Assembly: GCF_020405205.1 (NCBI RefSeq)
Contig: NZ_CP084469.1
Coordinates: 3,224,001 to 3,288,000 of the forward strand
Direction: 5' to 3'
Length of the DNA: 64,000 bases
Source: Natrinema salinisoli
Lineage (GTDB): Archaea; Halobacteriota; Halobacteria; Halobacteriales; Natrialbaceae
The notes below the pieces were generated by a model. That model was not told the origin of the DNA. It saw only the letters and a list, made by a program, of their open reading frames with translations, and searched no databases. This document shows, in pieces, positions 28,086 to 36,106 of this stretch (its first letter is position 1; every line of letters begins with the position of its first letter). The translations under genes and the position numbers were made by a program.

Positions 28086-28562
28086 ATGGCCGCAACCGGT
28101 TTCAACCACGTCACGGTGTACGGTGACGACGTCACCGAACTCGTGGATTTTTACACGCGAGTGTTCGATCTCGAGCGAGTCCAGGCACCCAACCTCGGCG
28201 TCCCGGCCGCATGGCTACGCTGCGGTGACGGTCAGTTGCATATCGTCCGTCGCGACACCGATGCCCCGCGATACCACCACTTCGCGCTGACGGTAGACGA
28301 CTTCGAAGCGGTCTATCGGCTCGCTCGAGCGGACGACCTGTTCGACGAACACCTCGCTCCGGACGACGGACTCCCGATATTCGAACTTCCCGACGGGAGC
28401 GTCCAGATGTACCTTCGAGATCCGGCCGGCAATCTGATCGAGGTCGACTGGCCCACTGCTGCGACGCTCGACAATGCCGTCACGGACCAGATCGTCGACC
28501 GGAGCGACGAACATCCCCAGTCCGAAGCCCAGGCCCAGGCGGAGCTGTTCGTGGATTCGTAG
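28086..28562 (+). CDS. VOC family protein
   Basis: A 158-residue single-module VOC protein. Segments FNHVTVYGDDVTELVDFYTRVF, YHHFALTVDDFEAVY and VQMYLRDPAGNLIEVDWP hold the His/His/Glu metal positions of the superfamily. It is a smaller paralogue of the VOC protein 1.2 kb upstream. The reaction is unknown. Confidence 0.85.
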   Translation: MAATGFNHVTVYGDDVTELVDFYTRVFDLERVQAPNLGVPAAWLRCGDGQLHIVRRDTDAPRYHHFALTVDDFEAVYRLARADDLFDEHLAPDDGLPIFELPDGSVQMYLRDPAGNLIEVDWPTAATLDNAVTDQIVDRSDEHPQSEAQAQAELFVDS

Positions 28563-28566
28563 CGAA

Positions 28567-28608
28567 CTTTTTCCGCTCGGGGTGCCGCAGGCACCCCTCG
28601 CGCAAAAA
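28567..28608. terminator. Bidirectional terminator region between convergent genes
   Basis: A strong hairpin pairs GGGGTGCC (28579-28586) with GGCACCCC (28590-28597) around GCA. A T-run (28568-28572) follows the plus-strand VOC stop, and an A-run (28604-28608; T-run on the minus strand) follows the aminopeptidase stop from the other side. Archaeal termination depends on U-runs, so each gene has its own. Confidence 0.6.
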
Positions 28609-28653
28609 CTTCGATGAAAAAGACCGCTTGTTCCCGTCGGACGCTCGCGGTTA

Positions 28654-29748
28654 CTACTCCTCGAAGCCGTCTTCAAACTGGAACGTCCCGTCCCGCTGGA
28701 CGACCTCGCCGTCCACTTCGATGAACGAGTCCTCGCTCATGTCGACGATCATGTCGACGTGGACCGCGGAGTCGTTGGCCTCGTTGCCCTCGCCGACGGT
28801 GTCGTCGTAGGCGCGGCCGACGGCCATGTGGACCGTATCGCCCATCTTCTCGTCGAAGAGCATGTTGTAGGTGAACCGGTCGATATCGCGGTTCATCCCG
28901 ATGCCGAGTTCGCCCAGCCGGCGCGCACCGACGTCCGTATTCAGAACCTCCGTCAGTACTTCCTCGTTCTTCGCCGCCGAGTGGGAGACGACCTCGCCGC
29001 CCTCGAACTCGAGATACACGTCCGTGATCTCCCGGCCCTGATGGTACAGCGGCATGTCGAACAGGACCTCGCCCTCGACGCTGTCGGGCTGGGGGGCGGT
29101 GAAGACTTCTCCTCCCGGCAAATTGTGTTCGCCGTGGTCGTTGATCGTCGGATTGCCGGCGACGGACATCGTCACGTCGGTCGTGTCGCCGCTGACGATC
29201 CGGACCTCCTCGGCGGGATCCATGATCTCGACCATGTGTTCTTGATGTTCGCGCTGTTCGTCCCAGTCCTTGTTGACGGCGTCCCAGACGAAGTTCTCGT
29301 ACCCTTCCGTGCTCATCTCGGCGAGCTGGGCGTTGGCCGGTGCGGGGTACTGGGTGAGACACCAGCGCTTGGAGAGCCGTTCCTCGAGGATCGGCCGCTG
29401 GGCCTGCTGGTAGGCCGCGCTGATTTCGGGATCGACGTCGCTGGTCTGGGTGGCGTTGTCCGTGGCGCGGATGGCGATGTAGACGTCCGTGTTCTGAATG
29501 AGCGCGAGCTCGTGTTCGGGAGTGTCGAACTCCGCATCGGAGGAACGCAGATACGCCCGCTGTTGGCGCTTTCCGGTTCGCTGGCTCGTCGTGACCGGGT
29601 TCGCTCCCATATCACCGATCACTTCGTGGAGGGCGACGACAAGGTCCTCGGCGACCGGGTGGGCGTCGACGACGACGTTGTCGCCCGCCTCGAGGTCGAC
29701 CGAGTGGGTGGCGATGATCTCAGCGTGTTCGCGGATTCGGGGGTCCAT
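28654..29748 (-). CDS. M29 family aminopeptidase (AmpS/PepS-like)
   Basis: A 364-residue metallo-aminopeptidase of the thermophilic aminopeptidase family. Conserved stretches include VDLEAGDNVVVDAHPVAEDL, GGEVFTAPQPDSVEGEV, the metal-binding GELGIGMN, DEKMGDTVHMAVG with the catalytic glutamate and histidine, and AVHVDMIVDM near the C-terminus. Length is normal. It would trim peptides in the cytoplasm. Confidence 0.92.
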   Translation of the reverse strand: MDPRIREHAEIIATHSVDLEAGDNVVVDAHPVAEDLVVALHEVIGDMGANPVTTSQRTGKRQQRAYLRSSDAEFDTPEHELALIQNTDVYIAIRATDNATQTSDVDPEISAAYQQAQRPILEERLSKRWCLTQYPAPANAQLAEMSTEGYENFVWDAVNKDWDEQREHQEHMVEIMDPAEEVRIVSGDTTDVTMSVAGNPTINDHGEHNLPGGEVFTAPQPDSVEGEVLFDMPLYHQGREITDVYLEFEGGEVVSHSAAKNEEVLTEVLNTDVGARRLGELGIGMNRDIDRFTYNMLFDEKMGDTVHMAVGRAYDDTVGEGNEANDSAVHVDMIVDMSEDSFIEVDGEVVQRDGTFQFEDGFEE

Positions 29749-29832
29749 ACCTCAGTATTGGTGGGGGAGGAAAAAACGGTTCGTGATTTGGAACGTGTCG
29801 GATCGAGGTGCGACCGGATTCCCGTCGATCGC

Positions 29833-30906
29833 TCAGTCGACCACAAATTCGTACTCGTCGGTCTCCTCCGTTCCGCGGCCGTCGTTCCGAGAGTCGTCCG
29901 TGGTTTCGAGACCGTCGCTCTCGAGATGTTCCTGAAAGAACGAGACGGTCGCGGCCGTCAGGACCAGCGCGAGCGGTGCCGAACCGAGCAATGCGAGCAG
30001 GAAGCCCGCGCTACCGGCGCTCACCAGCAGGGACAGGACGAGCGAGGAGACGGCCCCGACGACGACGTGCCAGAACGCGAAGCTGAGCACCGGCCCGCCC
30101 GCGGTCGTGAGCCGAACGGACCGACGAAACGCTTCGAGAAACGCGGTATCGTCGACGACGAACAGGAACGGCACCGGATAGAAGACGTACCCGAGGACGA
30201 TGATCGCCGGAATCGCGAGCACGGCGAGCGGTGGTACGAGAACGAAAACCGGGACGACCAGTAGAAACGCGCCGAACACGACGAGATTGTACAGGACGAA
30301 CCGCGGCGCGTAGGTGACGAGACACGAGCCGATGGCGATCGGTTCACGCCGGAGTCGTCGATCGATCCCGCCGACGTACGCCGCCATCAGGATCGCCGAA
30401 ATCACGCCGTACGCGACGAGCGCGAGGCCGAGCCAGACCATCGTCTCGGCATCGACCGCTTCGAGCGGAATATCGACGGTTTCGACGGGGGTTTCGATCG
30501 TCACGTCGACGCTGCTCGAGCCGGTCGATCTCGTGGGGGTCGTCGACCCGCTCCCCGGTGCCGACTCGCCGAACGAGGGAGAACCGAACGACTCGTCGCG
30601 CGGCGATCCCGTGAACGGTTCGGGCGGCTCGGCGAACCGCCACAGGGTCACCAGCGGGCTCGGCAACAGCAACTCGAGGCTGATCGAGAACCCGCGACCG
30701 ACGGGGTCGATCGCTCGTCGAACCTTCTCGAACTCGACGAGCGCGAGGAGTAGCGGGACGGCCGCGAATCCCCCGAGATCGCCGAATCGGTCGATGACCC
30801 GGGAGACGTGGCGCGCGAACGAATTCGAGCGACCGCCGCTCGAGCCGCCGGCGGTCGTCGACGGACCGTCGTCGGTAGGCGGTCCGGTGTTGGGGGCGGG
30901 GACCAT
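29833..30906 (-). CDS. Multi-pass membrane protein, unknown function
   Basis: A 357-residue protein. After a Ser/Gly-rich cytoplasmic N-terminus there is a hydrophobic patch (LGGFAAVPLLLALVEF), a Pro/Ser/Thr-rich loop of about 70 residues, then five or six membrane helices from about residue 150 (WLGLALVAYGVISAILMAAYV, LYNLVVFGAFLLVVPVFVLV, LAVLAIPAIIVLGYVF, VVVGAVSSLVLSLLVSA). The tail is acidic. This layout fits a large haloarchaeal family of uncharacterised membrane proteins. ATG at 30906 or 30951. Confidence 0.75.
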   Translation of the reverse strand: MVPAPNTGPPTDDGPSTTAGGSSGGRSNSFARHVSRVIDRFGDLGGFAAVPLLLALVEFEKVRRAIDPVGRGFSISLELLLPSPLVTLWRFAEPPEPFTGSPRDESFGSPSFGESAPGSGSTTPTRSTGSSSVDVTIETPVETVDIPLEAVDAETMVWLGLALVAYGVISAILMAAYVGGIDRRLRREPIAIGSCLVTYAPRFVLYNLVVFGAFLLVVPVFVLVPPLAVLAIPAIIVLGYVFYPVPFLFVVDDTAFLEAFRRSVRLTTAGGPVLSFAFWHVVVGAVSSLVLSLLVSAGSAGFLLALLGSAPLALVLTAATVSFFQEHLESDGLETTDDSRNDGRGTEETDEYEFVVD

Positions 30907-31030
30907 ACGTCGCGATACAAATGACGCACCATTGAACGTTTCGCTAGTCATGACTTTCGACAGGAGTTGCACCTGCTCGAGTCACGGACCGTACCCGTGT
31001 GACAGGGCCAACAGTCCGATAGCACTCGAG

Positions 31031-32287
31031 TTAGCGACTATCCGACGGCGTCCACGCTTCGAGCGCGACGGCCAGATCCCGCCCGAACCGCCGTGCAGTC
31101 GACGGCGTCACGGGATCCGTCGCCGTTCCGACGTAGGGAACCTCGAGCGAGACGGCCGGCTCGGCACCCAGCTGCGAACAGTACCGTTGGAAGGTATGCA
31201 GCAACCCCGATTGACTGTCGAAACTGGCCAGTCCGACGCCCGGAGTCGCGTCGTAGGTGAGTGTCGGCTCGTCGGTCGACGAACGGGCCTGCGTGGTTTC
31301 TTCGAATATCGTGGCGAGCCGTCGGAGCGAATCGCTCGCGGTCGACGGCTCGGTCACGAAGAACGGCCGGTCGTTGATATCGCCGCCCCACTTGAACGGG
31401 CAGTGGAAATCGACCGCGAGCGCGAGAGACTCGAGCGATCGCAGGTCGTCGGCGATCGCCGACGTGGTCGGGTACAGCGGTGAGAGTTCGGTGATCCCGT
31501 TCGCGTCGACGTAATCCCGATTGTGGTCGTGAGGTCCGCGGTACTTTCCCTGGTCGCCGCGCTCGACGCCGTCGAGATCGCCGAACGGGTAGGCGTGGAC
31601 CCGATGGGTCTCGAGCAGCGACCCCGCCGCCTCGCTCTCGAGGAGTTCTCGGAGGACGCCCTCGAGAACGTACGAGGCCGTCGATTCGCAGGCGTGATGG
31701 CGGGCCGCGAGCGCGACGTGGTGGTCGGCGTCGGACGGCCCGAGTCGGACGACTGGGACGTCTCGGCCGCCCGCAGTCGTCGTCAGCGTCTCGAGAGACA
31801 GTCGTGCGTCCGGCTCGTATTCGAACGCGAACGCGTCGAAATCGGCGCGCTGATAGGGGAACGACAGCGCGAACTGCGTCTCCTCGCCGGCCTCGAACGC
31901 GTATCGGAACGCCGTCGCGTCGATACGGTGGTCGGCACCGAGCCAGCGCCACTCGTTCCACGCGCCGTTCCCGATCGGATCGCCGCAGGGCATCGCCGTT
32001 CGCACTGCCGGCCCGCGGGGGCCGATCACCTCGTCGCGGGGAAACTCGAACCGGAGCGTTTGGTCCACATCGCTCTCGACGTCGACGTACCAGTAGAACC
32101 ACCGCCGGGTCGAATCCCGGATCTCGGGCTCGAGTCGAATCGTGTCGCCGTCGACCTCGAGGACGCGCCCGTTGCCGCCGGGGTGCGTCGTTCGCAGCGT
32201 TACCCGACCGGCCGCCGTCTCGTGTTCCGAGCCGGTGCCTGTCTCTATCGTAGTCGTCATCTCGTCGGTCGTCCCCTCGCCGTCCAT
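31031..32287 (-). CDS. M14-like zinc carboxypeptidase family protein
   Basis: A 418-residue protein. The first 150 residues form a beta-rich domain; the second part is a zinc-carboxypeptidase fold with the metal motif H-x-x-E (RHHACES), substrate-binding HDHNRDY, third zinc histidine in VDFHCPF and the catalytic glutamate region (SLEVPY). Most related proteins cleave peptide or amide bonds; no signal peptide is seen. Start 32287 is supported by a T-rich promoter box on the minus strand at about 32310-32317, 27 nt upstream. Confidence 0.75.
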   Translation of the reverse strand: MDGEGTTDEMTTTIETGTGSEHETAAGRVTLRTTHPGGNGRVLEVDGDTIRLEPEIRDSTRRWFYWYVDVESDVDQTLRFEFPRDEVIGPRGPAVRTAMPCGDPIGNGAWNEWRWLGADHRIDATAFRYAFEAGEETQFALSFPYQRADFDAFAFEYEPDARLSLETLTTTAGGRDVPVVRLGPSDADHHVALAARHHACESTASYVLEGVLRELLESEAAGSLLETHRVHAYPFGDLDGVERGDQGKYRGPHDHNRDYVDANGITELSPLYPTTSAIADDLRSLESLALAVDFHCPFKWGGDINDRPFFVTEPSTASDSLRRLATIFEETTQARSSTDEPTLTYDATPGVGLASFDSQSGLLHTFQRYCSQLGAEPAVSLEVPYVGTATDPVTPSTARRFGRDLAVALEAWTPSDSR

Positions 32288-32390
32288 ACGAACCTATTGG
32301 AGAACGTGAAAGTAAACTCGTCCGTTCGGTCCGCACGAATCGAACCGACGGACCATCGATTATTTCCACGCTCTGGGTCTACGGCGACGT

Positions 32391-33407
32391 ATGATCGATC
32401 TGCGCTCCGACACCGTCACGACGCCCGACGACTCGATGCGCGAGGCAGCGGCCACCGCCGACGTCGGGGACGACGTCTACGGCGAGGACCCGACCGTGAA
32501 CGAACTCGAGGCCCGCGTCGCCGACCGGCTCGGGACCGAGGCGGCGCTGTACTTCCCGACGGGGACGATGGCGAACCAGACCGCGGCCCGCGTCCATACC
32601 GAACACGGACAGGAGGTCGTCGCCGATCGCCAGAGCCACGTCGTGAAGTACGAACTCGGCGGGCTGGCTCAGCACTCGGGACTACAGGTGCGGATGCTCG
32701 ATACCGATCGTGGGGTCCCCTCCCCCGAGCAGGTCGCCACAGCGGTGATCGACGAAGACCTGCATCGGCCCGGAACCGGCTTGCTCTGTCTCGAGAACAC
32801 GCACAACGCTCGCGGCGGACTCGCGATCGACTCCGGAAAAATCGACGCGGCGGCGACGGCGGCCCGCGAGCGCGACGTTCCCGTCCATCTCGACGGTGCG
32901 CGGCTGTTCAACGCCGCGACGGCGCTCGAGGTCCCGGTCACCGAACTCACGGCTCCCGTCGACTCGGTCATGGTCTCGCTCTCGAAGGGACTCGGCGCGC
33001 CCGTCGGCTCGATGCTCGCGGGCAGCGAGGCGTTCGTCGAGCGCGCACGTCGAACTCGCAAGCTGTTCGGCGGTGGAATGCGACAGGCCGGGATCATCGC
33101 GGGCCCCGCGCTCGAAGCCCTCGAGAACGTCGACGACCTCGAAACCGATCACGAGAACGCGCGCCTCCTGGCCGCTGGACTCGACGACGTCGACGGGTTC
33201 GACGTCCAGGAGCCGGAGACGAACATCGTCCTCGCGGACGTCTCCGAGACGGGACTCGAGCCGGCGGGCGTCCTCGATCGCCTCCGCGATCGAGACGTGT
33301 TGGCGACGCCCTTCGGACCGACGACGATCCGCTTCTGTACGCACCGCGATGTCGCTCGCGAGGATATCGAGCGGGCGCTCGAACGGATAGAAGCGTCGTT
33401 CGGTTGA
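32391..33407 (+). CDS. Low-specificity L-threonine aldolase
   Basis: A 338-residue PLP enzyme splitting threonine or allo-threonine to glycine and acetaldehyde. Family start MIDLRSDTVTTP, GDDVYGEDPTVNELE, the ENTHN motif, LDGARLFNAA and the PLP lysine in SLSKGLGAPVGS at about residue 200 are all present. Divergent from the carboxypeptidase gene. Confidence 0.95.
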   Translation: MIDLRSDTVTTPDDSMREAAATADVGDDVYGEDPTVNELEARVADRLGTEAALYFPTGTMANQTAARVHTEHGQEVVADRQSHVVKYELGGLAQHSGLQVRMLDTDRGVPSPEQVATAVIDEDLHRPGTGLLCLENTHNARGGLAIDSGKIDAAATAARERDVPVHLDGARLFNAATALEVPVTELTAPVDSVMVSLSKGLGAPVGSMLAGSEAFVERARRTRKLFGGGMRQAGIIAGPALEALENVDDLETDHENARLLAAGLDDVDGFDVQEPETNIVLADVSETGLEPAGVLDRLRDRDVLATPFGPTTIRFCTHRDVAREDIERALERIEASFG

Positions 33408-33428
33408 GTGTGGCTCGGGTCGTGGCGG

Positions 33429-33575
33429 CTACTGGTTGCCGCGCATGCCGTCGCGGAACTCGAGGACGGTCCGGCGGAGGAGGAGGTACGCGAAGAAGAC
33501 CAACCCGAGCAGGATCAGGACGACCGCGATGATGACGGGATCGTCCGGGAGGAGACCGGTGATGAGATCCAGCAT
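33429..33575 (-). CDS. Very small single-span membrane protein
   Basis: A 48-residue protein: short N-terminus (MLDLITGLLPDDP), one strong transmembrane helix (VIIAVVLILLGLVFFAYLL) and a basic cytoplasmic tail (RRTVLEFRDGMRGNQ). Codon use is GC3-rich like the host genes and the layout matches conserved short haloarchaeal membrane proteins. It ends 22 bases from the aldolase stop (convergent). A leader with a GNRA-loop hairpin lies upstream. Confidence 0.65.
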   Translation of the reverse strand: MLDLITGLLPDDPVIIAVVLILLGLVFFAYLLLRRTVLEFRDGMRGNQ

Positions 33576-33923
33576 ATCCGCAGCTACTCTGTCAGTGAGG
33601 TTAATCGTTTCGACCTCGATCGGCTGTATCCATGTCCGGTTTCGGTAGCTGAAACGCGAGTTTCAGCTTGCACCGGTTATAATCTCGGCCGAGTCGTAGA
33701 CCGAGATGCGCCTCGATCGTCGGCCCGTGTGCCCTCCCCGAACGTTCCGCGGGCCGCCTCCGAGATCGAGGTTACCTGCCCGGATCACCCGTCCCCGATC
33801 GCGCCGATCGCCCGTGGACCGCCGGCCTCTGACACCCTCGCGGTACCGCGGCACCCTCCCTTCGCCGGTCTCCCGTCCGAGTCCCCCGCTGGCGCTGTCC
33901 GCGAGCGCTACGGCTACGTTTGC
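33576..33923. other. Intergenic stretch with a hairpin
   Basis: No gene seen. The perfect inverted repeat AGCTGAAAC (33647-33655) / GTTTCAGCT (33660-33668) encloses GCGA, a GNRA-type tetraloop. It lies 72 nt upstream of the 48-residue membrane protein on the minus strand. Confidence 0.55.
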
Positions 33924-34445
33924 TTACTCCGTCAGAATCTCGAACGTCTCGAGGACCGTTCCGTCCGGCTCTCGAATCTCGCCCTCGAGTGTCCCCGCCC
34001 CCTCCTCCCCTGGTTCGAGTGTGGCGAACCCCGGTCGATTTCCGCGCGGGTCGGCGTGGCTCCCGGGATTCAGCAGGACGGCGTCCTCGGTCTCGACGAC
34101 CGTCGGTCGGTGGCTGTGCCCGAAGACGACGACGTCGGCGTCTCGAGACCGCCCGAACATCGCGAGGCCGGTTTCGCCGCCGTCCCGGCGATGAGTGACG
34201 GCGAACCGGGCACCGCCCGCCTCGACGACGCGGGCCGTCGGCAGCCGGTCGCGAACCGCCGCGCTGTCGGCGTTGCCGTGGACCGCGAACAGGCGGTCGC
34301 ACTCCGTTTGGAAGGCCTCGAGCGCCGTCTCGCTCGTGAAATCGCCGGCGTGAATGACGGTGTCGGCCTCGCGGGCCGCGATCAGGGCCTCGCCCTCGAG
34401 TTCGTGGCCGCCGCTGCTGTGCGTGTCGGAGAAGATCGCGATCAT
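33924..34445 (-). CDS. Metallophosphoesterase (YfcE/MJ0936 family)
   Basis: A 173-residue calcineurin-like phosphodiesterase. Metal ligands: IFSDTHS (D-x-H), HAGDFTS, HGNADS (GN-D), and GHSHRP near the C-terminus, then NPGSHADPR. Length and motif order match the small YfcE family that hydrolyses phosphodiesters in vitro with Mn/Ni. ATG 34445 gives MIAIFSDTHS. Confidence 0.92.
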   Translation of the reverse strand: MIAIFSDTHSSGGHELEGEALIAAREADTVIHAGDFTSETALEAFQTECDRLFAVHGNADSAAVRDRLPTARVVEAGGARFAVTHRRDGGETGLAMFGRSRDADVVVFGHSHRPTVVETEDAVLLNPGSHADPRGNRPGFATLEPGEEGAGTLEGEIREPDGTVLETFEILTE

Positions 34446-34586
34446 GGTCGCACTTCGCCCGTCACTGACAGGTCCCTTTCGGATGCGATCGCCACTGCGG
34501 TCGGGATACGTAGCCGACTCCAAACCGAGGCCGACCGGCTCTAGAACCGCTTACACTTTTAGGGAACCCCTTCGTAGTCGCCGCCG

Positions 34587-35531
34587 ATGGCCAGTAGCAC
34601 TTCCGTCGTTCTCGCAGCACTGTTTGCGAACGGCGCGATCGCGATTCTCAAATTCATCGGCTTCACGCTCACCGGGAGCCCCGCCATGCTGTCGGAGACG
34701 TACCACTCGATCTCGGATACGGGCAATCAGGTCTTCCTGTTGGTCGGGATCAAGTACGGTGCGCAGGAAGCGACTCGAGAACATCCCTTCGGCCACGGGA
34801 AGGCGCAGTTCTTCTACAGCTTGCTCGTGAGTATCATGCTCTTCGGCATCGCCGGCTGGGAGAGCGCTCGTCACGGTCTCAGTGCGCTGCGAGAAGGCGG
34901 GGTCCACCGCGCCAGCGAAGACGTCACGCTGCTCGGTGCGACCTTCGACCCGGTGTACGTCAACTACGCCGTGTTGATCGGCGCGATCCTCTTCGAGTCC
35001 TACGCGCTCTGGAAGGCGTATCAGGGAATCAGCCGCCAGATGGACGAGCACGACTGGGCGACCCTCCGCGAAGCGTTCAAAAAGACCAGCGACGTGACGA
35101 CGCTGACCGCGCTCACCGAGGACACGATCGCACTCGCCGGTGCGGGGATCGCGCTCTTTGGCATCTACCTCACCCGAACCACCGGAAACCCGATGTACGA
35201 CGCCGGTTCGGCCCTCATCATCGGGATCATGCTCATGGGCTTCGCCCTCGCGCTCGGCTGGCAGAACAAGCGGCTCATCCTCGGCGAGAGCCTCGCGAAA
35301 GACGACGAGGACGAGCTCCGACGGATCATCGCTGACTGGGACGGCGTTACCGAACTCGTCGACTTCCGGACCGTCTACTTCGGTGCCGAGGAATTGCTCG
35401 TCACCGCCGACGTGGCGTTCGAACCCGACCTCGACGCCGAGACGATCAACGAGCGCATCACGGAGATCGAACTCGCGCTGATGGATCACGACGATCAGAT
35501 CCAGAAGATCTACATCGAACCCGAGACGTAG
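34587..35531 (+). CDS. Cation diffusion facilitator family transporter
   Basis: A 314-residue metal efflux protein. Six membrane helices in residues 1-225; the metal-binding S-x-x-D / H-x-x-x-D positions are SISDTGN in helix 2 and ALTEDTIAL in helix 5, where the glutamate/aspartate pair suggests Mn or Fe as much as Zn. HPFGHGKAQFF is the conserved loop. The C-terminal cytoplasmic domain (LLVTADVAFEPDLDAETIN) is the CDF dimerisation domain. Confidence 0.9.
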   Translation: MASSTSVVLAALFANGAIAILKFIGFTLTGSPAMLSETYHSISDTGNQVFLLVGIKYGAQEATREHPFGHGKAQFFYSLLVSIMLFGIAGWESARHGLSALREGGVHRASEDVTLLGATFDPVYVNYAVLIGAILFESYALWKAYQGISRQMDEHDWATLREAFKKTSDVTTLTALTEDTIALAGAGIALFGIYLTRTTGNPMYDAGSALIIGIMLMGFALALGWQNKRLILGESLAKDDEDELRRIIADWDGVTELVDFRTVYFGAEELLVTADVAFEPDLDAETINERITEIELALMDHDDQIQKIYIEPET

Positions 35532-35554
35532 CCGTTTCGCCCGCGCCGATCGCT

Positions 35555-35965
35555 TTATTCTTCGCGCTCCTCGTCCGTGTCGTCGTACCCCGCCACCACC
35601 GTCGATCCCGCCGGTCGATCGTTCAACACCGCCGTCACCGTCGTCTCGTCCAAGTCCACCGTCGACTCGAGCGGCTCCCAGCCGTCCTCCGTTTCGACGG
35701 CGACCGCGACGTCGGTCGGACTCGCGCCGGGGGGCAGCTTCGAGGGATCGTAGACCAAAGCGATTCTGACCGCTTCGACCGCCTTTACGGTCTCGAGATC
35801 GACCAAGTCGACGGGATCGGCGAGCGCATCGACCGGTGGCTCACCCCCGCTCTTCGCGAGGCCGAACTCGTCGGGGACGACGCCCGCGACGAGTTCGACG
35901 CGAGCGCCCACCTGTTCGAGTGTGTACTCCGCGACGTTGTTCGAATCGTAGCCCGGAATAGCCAT
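35555..35965 (-). CDS. Hypothetical protein with a beta-sandwich-like domain
   Basis: A 136-residue acidic protein without signal peptide. The C-terminal half (VRIALVYDPSKLPPGASPTDVAVAVETEDGWEPLES) resembles the strand pattern of haloarchaeal surface-protein domains in which a value is described and then limited. No catalytic motif. It converges with the CDF gene. Start at ATG 35965. Confidence 0.55.
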   Translation of the reverse strand: MAIPGYDSNNVAEYTLEQVGARVELVAGVVPDEFGLAKSGGEPPVDALADPVDLVDLETVKAVEAVRIALVYDPSKLPPGASPTDVAVAVETEDGWEPLESTVDLDETTVTAVLNDRPAGSTVVAGYDDTDEEREE

Positions 35966-36106
35966 ACCGGAGACAGGGACGCGAGACACATGGCCCTGTA
36001 GCGCGCGTTCGCCGGCCGGTGGTATTTGGTGCCACCTCCCGACGGGTCGCGGAGCCGGCCGAATCGAGACGAATCCTTTTATCGCATCGCGAACCTATCG
36101 TCACGT

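Noticed and set aside
31523-33532. 669-residue plus-strand frame across the carboxypeptidase and aldolase genes
   Set aside because: Low-complexity composition; overlaps genes with intact active sites on both strands.
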